Source: Kluyvera genomosp. 3 (GTDB lineage Bacteria > Pseudomonadota > Gammaproteobacteria > Enterobacterales > Enterobacteriaceae). Taken from it: a stretch of DNA of 64,000 bases. The stretch covers positions 1,116,001 to 1,180,000 of the forward strand of contig CP022114.1 in NCBI GenBank assembly GCA_002211745.1. Reading direction: 5' to 3'. Below, in pieces: positions 62,049 to 64,000 of the stretch; position 1 is the stretch's first letter; each line of letters opens with the position of its first letter. Below the pieces are notes generated by a model that did no database searches, was not told the DNA's origin, and was given only the letters and a program-made list of their open reading frames with translations. The position numbers were made by a program, and so were the translations under genes.

Positions 62049-62788
62049 ATGGCAAAACCGGACTGGGGCGAGCTTCAGCAACGGTTCCTGTCCGAACATG
62101 CCACATCCGGCATTTCCCGAAAGAATGGTGCGAAGCGCAGGGACTGAATTACTCGACCGCAAAGCGCTACATCAAAGTTACGAATTACGGTGCGAATTCG
62201 CAGAAAGGAAGCGCGAAAAAAAATGCGAATTCGCAGAAGGGAAAGAGTAGTAAGCAAAGGACATCAGCAAAAGCTGATAAGCCAGCAAATCGCAATAAGC
62301 CTTCAAATTCTCCAGAAACGAAACCGATACGCGGCACGCGGCGCTCACCGCCAACAAACCCATTCCAGCCCGGCAATCAGCATGCACTGAAACACGGTGG
62401 CTACGGTCGCCGCATGCTGCTCTCTGACGCTGTGACGGAAGACGCTCAGGCGCTGACGCTGGATGATGAGTTGTTCTGGCTGCGAGCTGCGAGCCTCACC
62501 GCTGCGGAGAATATTGGTCGCTGGCGTGAAGAGTTGGAAGGAGCGGACACCGAAGAGGCGAAGGTACTGCACGACCTTATTTCTTCCGCTGAGAAATCCA
62601 TGCACCGCAATACGGCGCGCATTGAGTCCCTCGAGTACACGAAGGGGAACCTCGCGAAGATGCAGGTGGATTCAGCTTACCGAGAAGCCGCGACCGAGAA
62701 GATAGAGCTTGAAGTGGGCGTGTTGAAAGACGGCGGCAGCGATAACGCGATCGTCGTGCATAACGCATTGCCAATACCAGGAAGATGA
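62049..62788 (+). CDS. Terminase small subunit, one break
   Basis: DNA-recognition subunit of the packaging motor; about 246 aa repaired. MAKPDWGELQQRFLSEHATS, one C short near 62119, then PKEWCEAQGLNYSTAKRYIK (helix-turn-helix), a Lys/Ser/Asn-rich linker with a 20-bp repeat, RSPPTNPFQPGNQHALKHGG (a common TerS motif), helices and C-term DNAIVVHNALPIPGR. Ends 1 bp before terL. Confidence 0.85.
62191..62243 (+). repeat. 20-bp direct repeat inside terS
   Basis: TGCGAATTCGCAGAAAGGAA (62191-62210) and TGCGAATTCGCAGAAGGGAA (62224-62243), 33 bp apart, in frame (NSQKG twice). TGCGAATTCGCA is itself a palindrome. Possible pac or cos recognition element, or just a linker duplication. Confidence 0.6.
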
Positions 62789-62789
62789 T

Positions 62790-64000
62790 ATGGCTGATAT
62801 TCACCTGCCTACGCTGCACGATGGGCAGCTGAAAGTCTGGTCTGATGCCTGGGATTATCCACTTAACGCGGTACGCTGCGGACGTCGGTGGGGTAAGACC
62901 TTCATGCTTTCCAGTGCTGCCGTTACGTACTCCACTGCACCATTTAAACGCCCGGGTATGGATATAGAGCTCGGCGGCCGGGTGGGCATCTTCACCGCTG
63001 AATATCGTCAGTATCAGGAGATCTACGACAAGCTCGAAGAAATCCTGCTCCCACTGAAGAAAAGCTTTAGCCGCCAGGAAAAGCGCCTGCTGCTGAAGAA
63101 CGGAGGCAAGGTCGACTTCTGGGTTACCAACGACAACAAACTGGCCGGGCGCGGTCGTGAATATGATCTGGTTCTGATTGATGAGGCCGCATTCACCAAA
63201 TCGCCTGAAATGCTCACGGAGATATGGCCCAAGTCCATAAAGCCTACGTTGCTGACGACAAAGGGGCGTGCCTACGTATTCTCTACGCCTGATGGTGTTG
63301 ATGAGGACAACTTCTTCTACGCCATCTGCAATGACCCGAAGCATGGCTTTCATCAGCACCATGCGCCGACATCTTCAAACCCGTTTGTTCCTCCTGACGA
63401 GCTAGAGAGAGAAAGGGAGCGCTGCGAGCCTCGAGTATTCCGCCAGGAGTTTCTCGCGGAGTTTGTGGACTGGTCCGCTGATGCTCTGTTTGACGTGAGT
63501 AAGTGGTTTGTCGACGAGCAGCCAGTTGATTACCCGGAAATGTGCCAGGCGGTATTTGCCGTTATGGATACTGCGGTTAAAGGCGGCGCTGAGCACGACG
63601 GAACTGCCGTTGTCTATTACGCCGTTGATACGCGCCCGGCCTGATGCGCTTAACGATCCTCGACTGGGATGTGGTGCAGATTGATGGCGCGCTGCTCGAA
63701 GTATGGATGCCGTCAGTATTTGAGAGGCTCAACGAACTTTCAGGCCAATGCGTAGCCGTCAACGGCAGCCTGGGCGTGTTTATCGAAGACGCCAGTATGG
63801 GCAGCATCCTTCTGCAAAAGGGCGAAAGCCTCGGATGGCCGGTCAACAAGATTGAGTCCGCCCTGACCAGCAAAGGTAAGGACGAGCGCGCCATTATGGC
63901 ATCAGGTTATCACTACCGCGGACTAGCGAAGATATCCCGGTATGCCTACGAGAAAACCGCCGTATTCAAAGGTGAGACCGCAAACCACCTCCATAAGCAG
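62790..64000 (+). CDS. Terminase large subunit (partial, one break)
   Basis: Packaging ATPase and nuclease. MADIHLPTLHDGQLKVWSDA; Walker A-like CGRRWGKTFMLSS at residues 31-43; Walker B LVLIDEAAFTKSP; motif III-like FSTPDG; nuclease region starts AVFAVMDTAVKGGAEHDGTA. One G is missing near 63639 (DTRPGLMRLTILDWDVVQID). Continues past the window edge. Confidence 0.9.

Larger units (their letters stand above)
40615..64000 (+). mobile_element. Lambdoid prophage (left part), Rac/Gifsy-like, in lepA
   Basis: All genes from int to terminase have phage character and follow lambdoid order: integration, leftward recombination genes (recE/recT), immunity, replication (O, P), nin-like block, Q, lysis, packaging. 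Structural genes, tail and attR lie beyond 64000. Nothing in the visible part is broken beyond the homopolymer errors seen across the whole window, so it may be intact. Confidence 0.95.

Noticed and set aside
40600-64000. CRISPR arrays or insertion sequences within the prophage
   Set aside because: No regular spaced repeats and no transposase-like frames were seen.

Overview
The window is chromosomal DNA from an enteric gammaproteobacterium (Enterobacteriaceae; the exact genus is not resolved by eye). The left 40.6 kb follows the E. coli K-12 order rimM-trmD-rplS, aroF-tyrA, pheA-pheL, raiA, bamD, rluD, pgeF, clpB, an rrnG-type rRNA operon with tRNA-Glu, kgtP, yfiM, pssA, patZ, tapT, trxC, yfiF, ung, grcA, srmB, trmN6, nadB, rpoE-rseABC, lepA. 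Differences from K-12 are a DUF2946/PepSY pair between rplS and aroF (K-12 has yfiRNB there), an SMP-30/gluconolactonase-like gene between tyrA and pheA, and a small carbohydrate cluster (PTS IIBC, RspA/ManD-like dehydratase, GntR regulator) between grcA and srmB. From about 40.6 kb to the right edge lies the left part of a lambdoid prophage inserted in the first codons of lepA, the site used by Salmonella Gifsy-1. Only the attL side is in the window. Layout: int; a leftward early operon read towards int (small genes, YdaE-like, RecE, RecT, PerC-like, DUF4060, Xis-like); a Rac-like immunity region (repressor, Cro/YdaS-like, YdaT-position gene) with a recognisable operator family; replication genes O and P; a nin-like block carrying two methyltransferases and a PD-(D/E)XK-like protein; an SOS module (two LexA boxes driving a UmuD-like protein and a DinI-like protein); NinG and antiterminator Q; a long non-coding late leader; lysis genes (holin, SAR-type endolysin, nested Rz/Rz1); and the terminase genes, the large one cut by the window edge. 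A general caution governs the annotation. Dozens of genes carry one or more single-base deletions, nearly always one G or C missing from a G/C run, and the same kind of loss is seen at invariant positions of the 16S and 23S rRNA. Adding one base restores the family sequence in every case I could reconstruct. I therefore treat these as sequencing or consensus errors and give whole-gene coordinates spanning the breaks. They are not reported as pseudogenes; the only gene truly interrupted is lepA. How the prophage parts may work together (partly inferred): the repressor is short and has no S24 autoprotease domain, so induction through direct RecA-stimulated self-cleavage is unlikely, while two other genes sit under near-consensus LexA boxes. 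This resembles Gifsy-type phages, where LexA-controlled products trigger induction.
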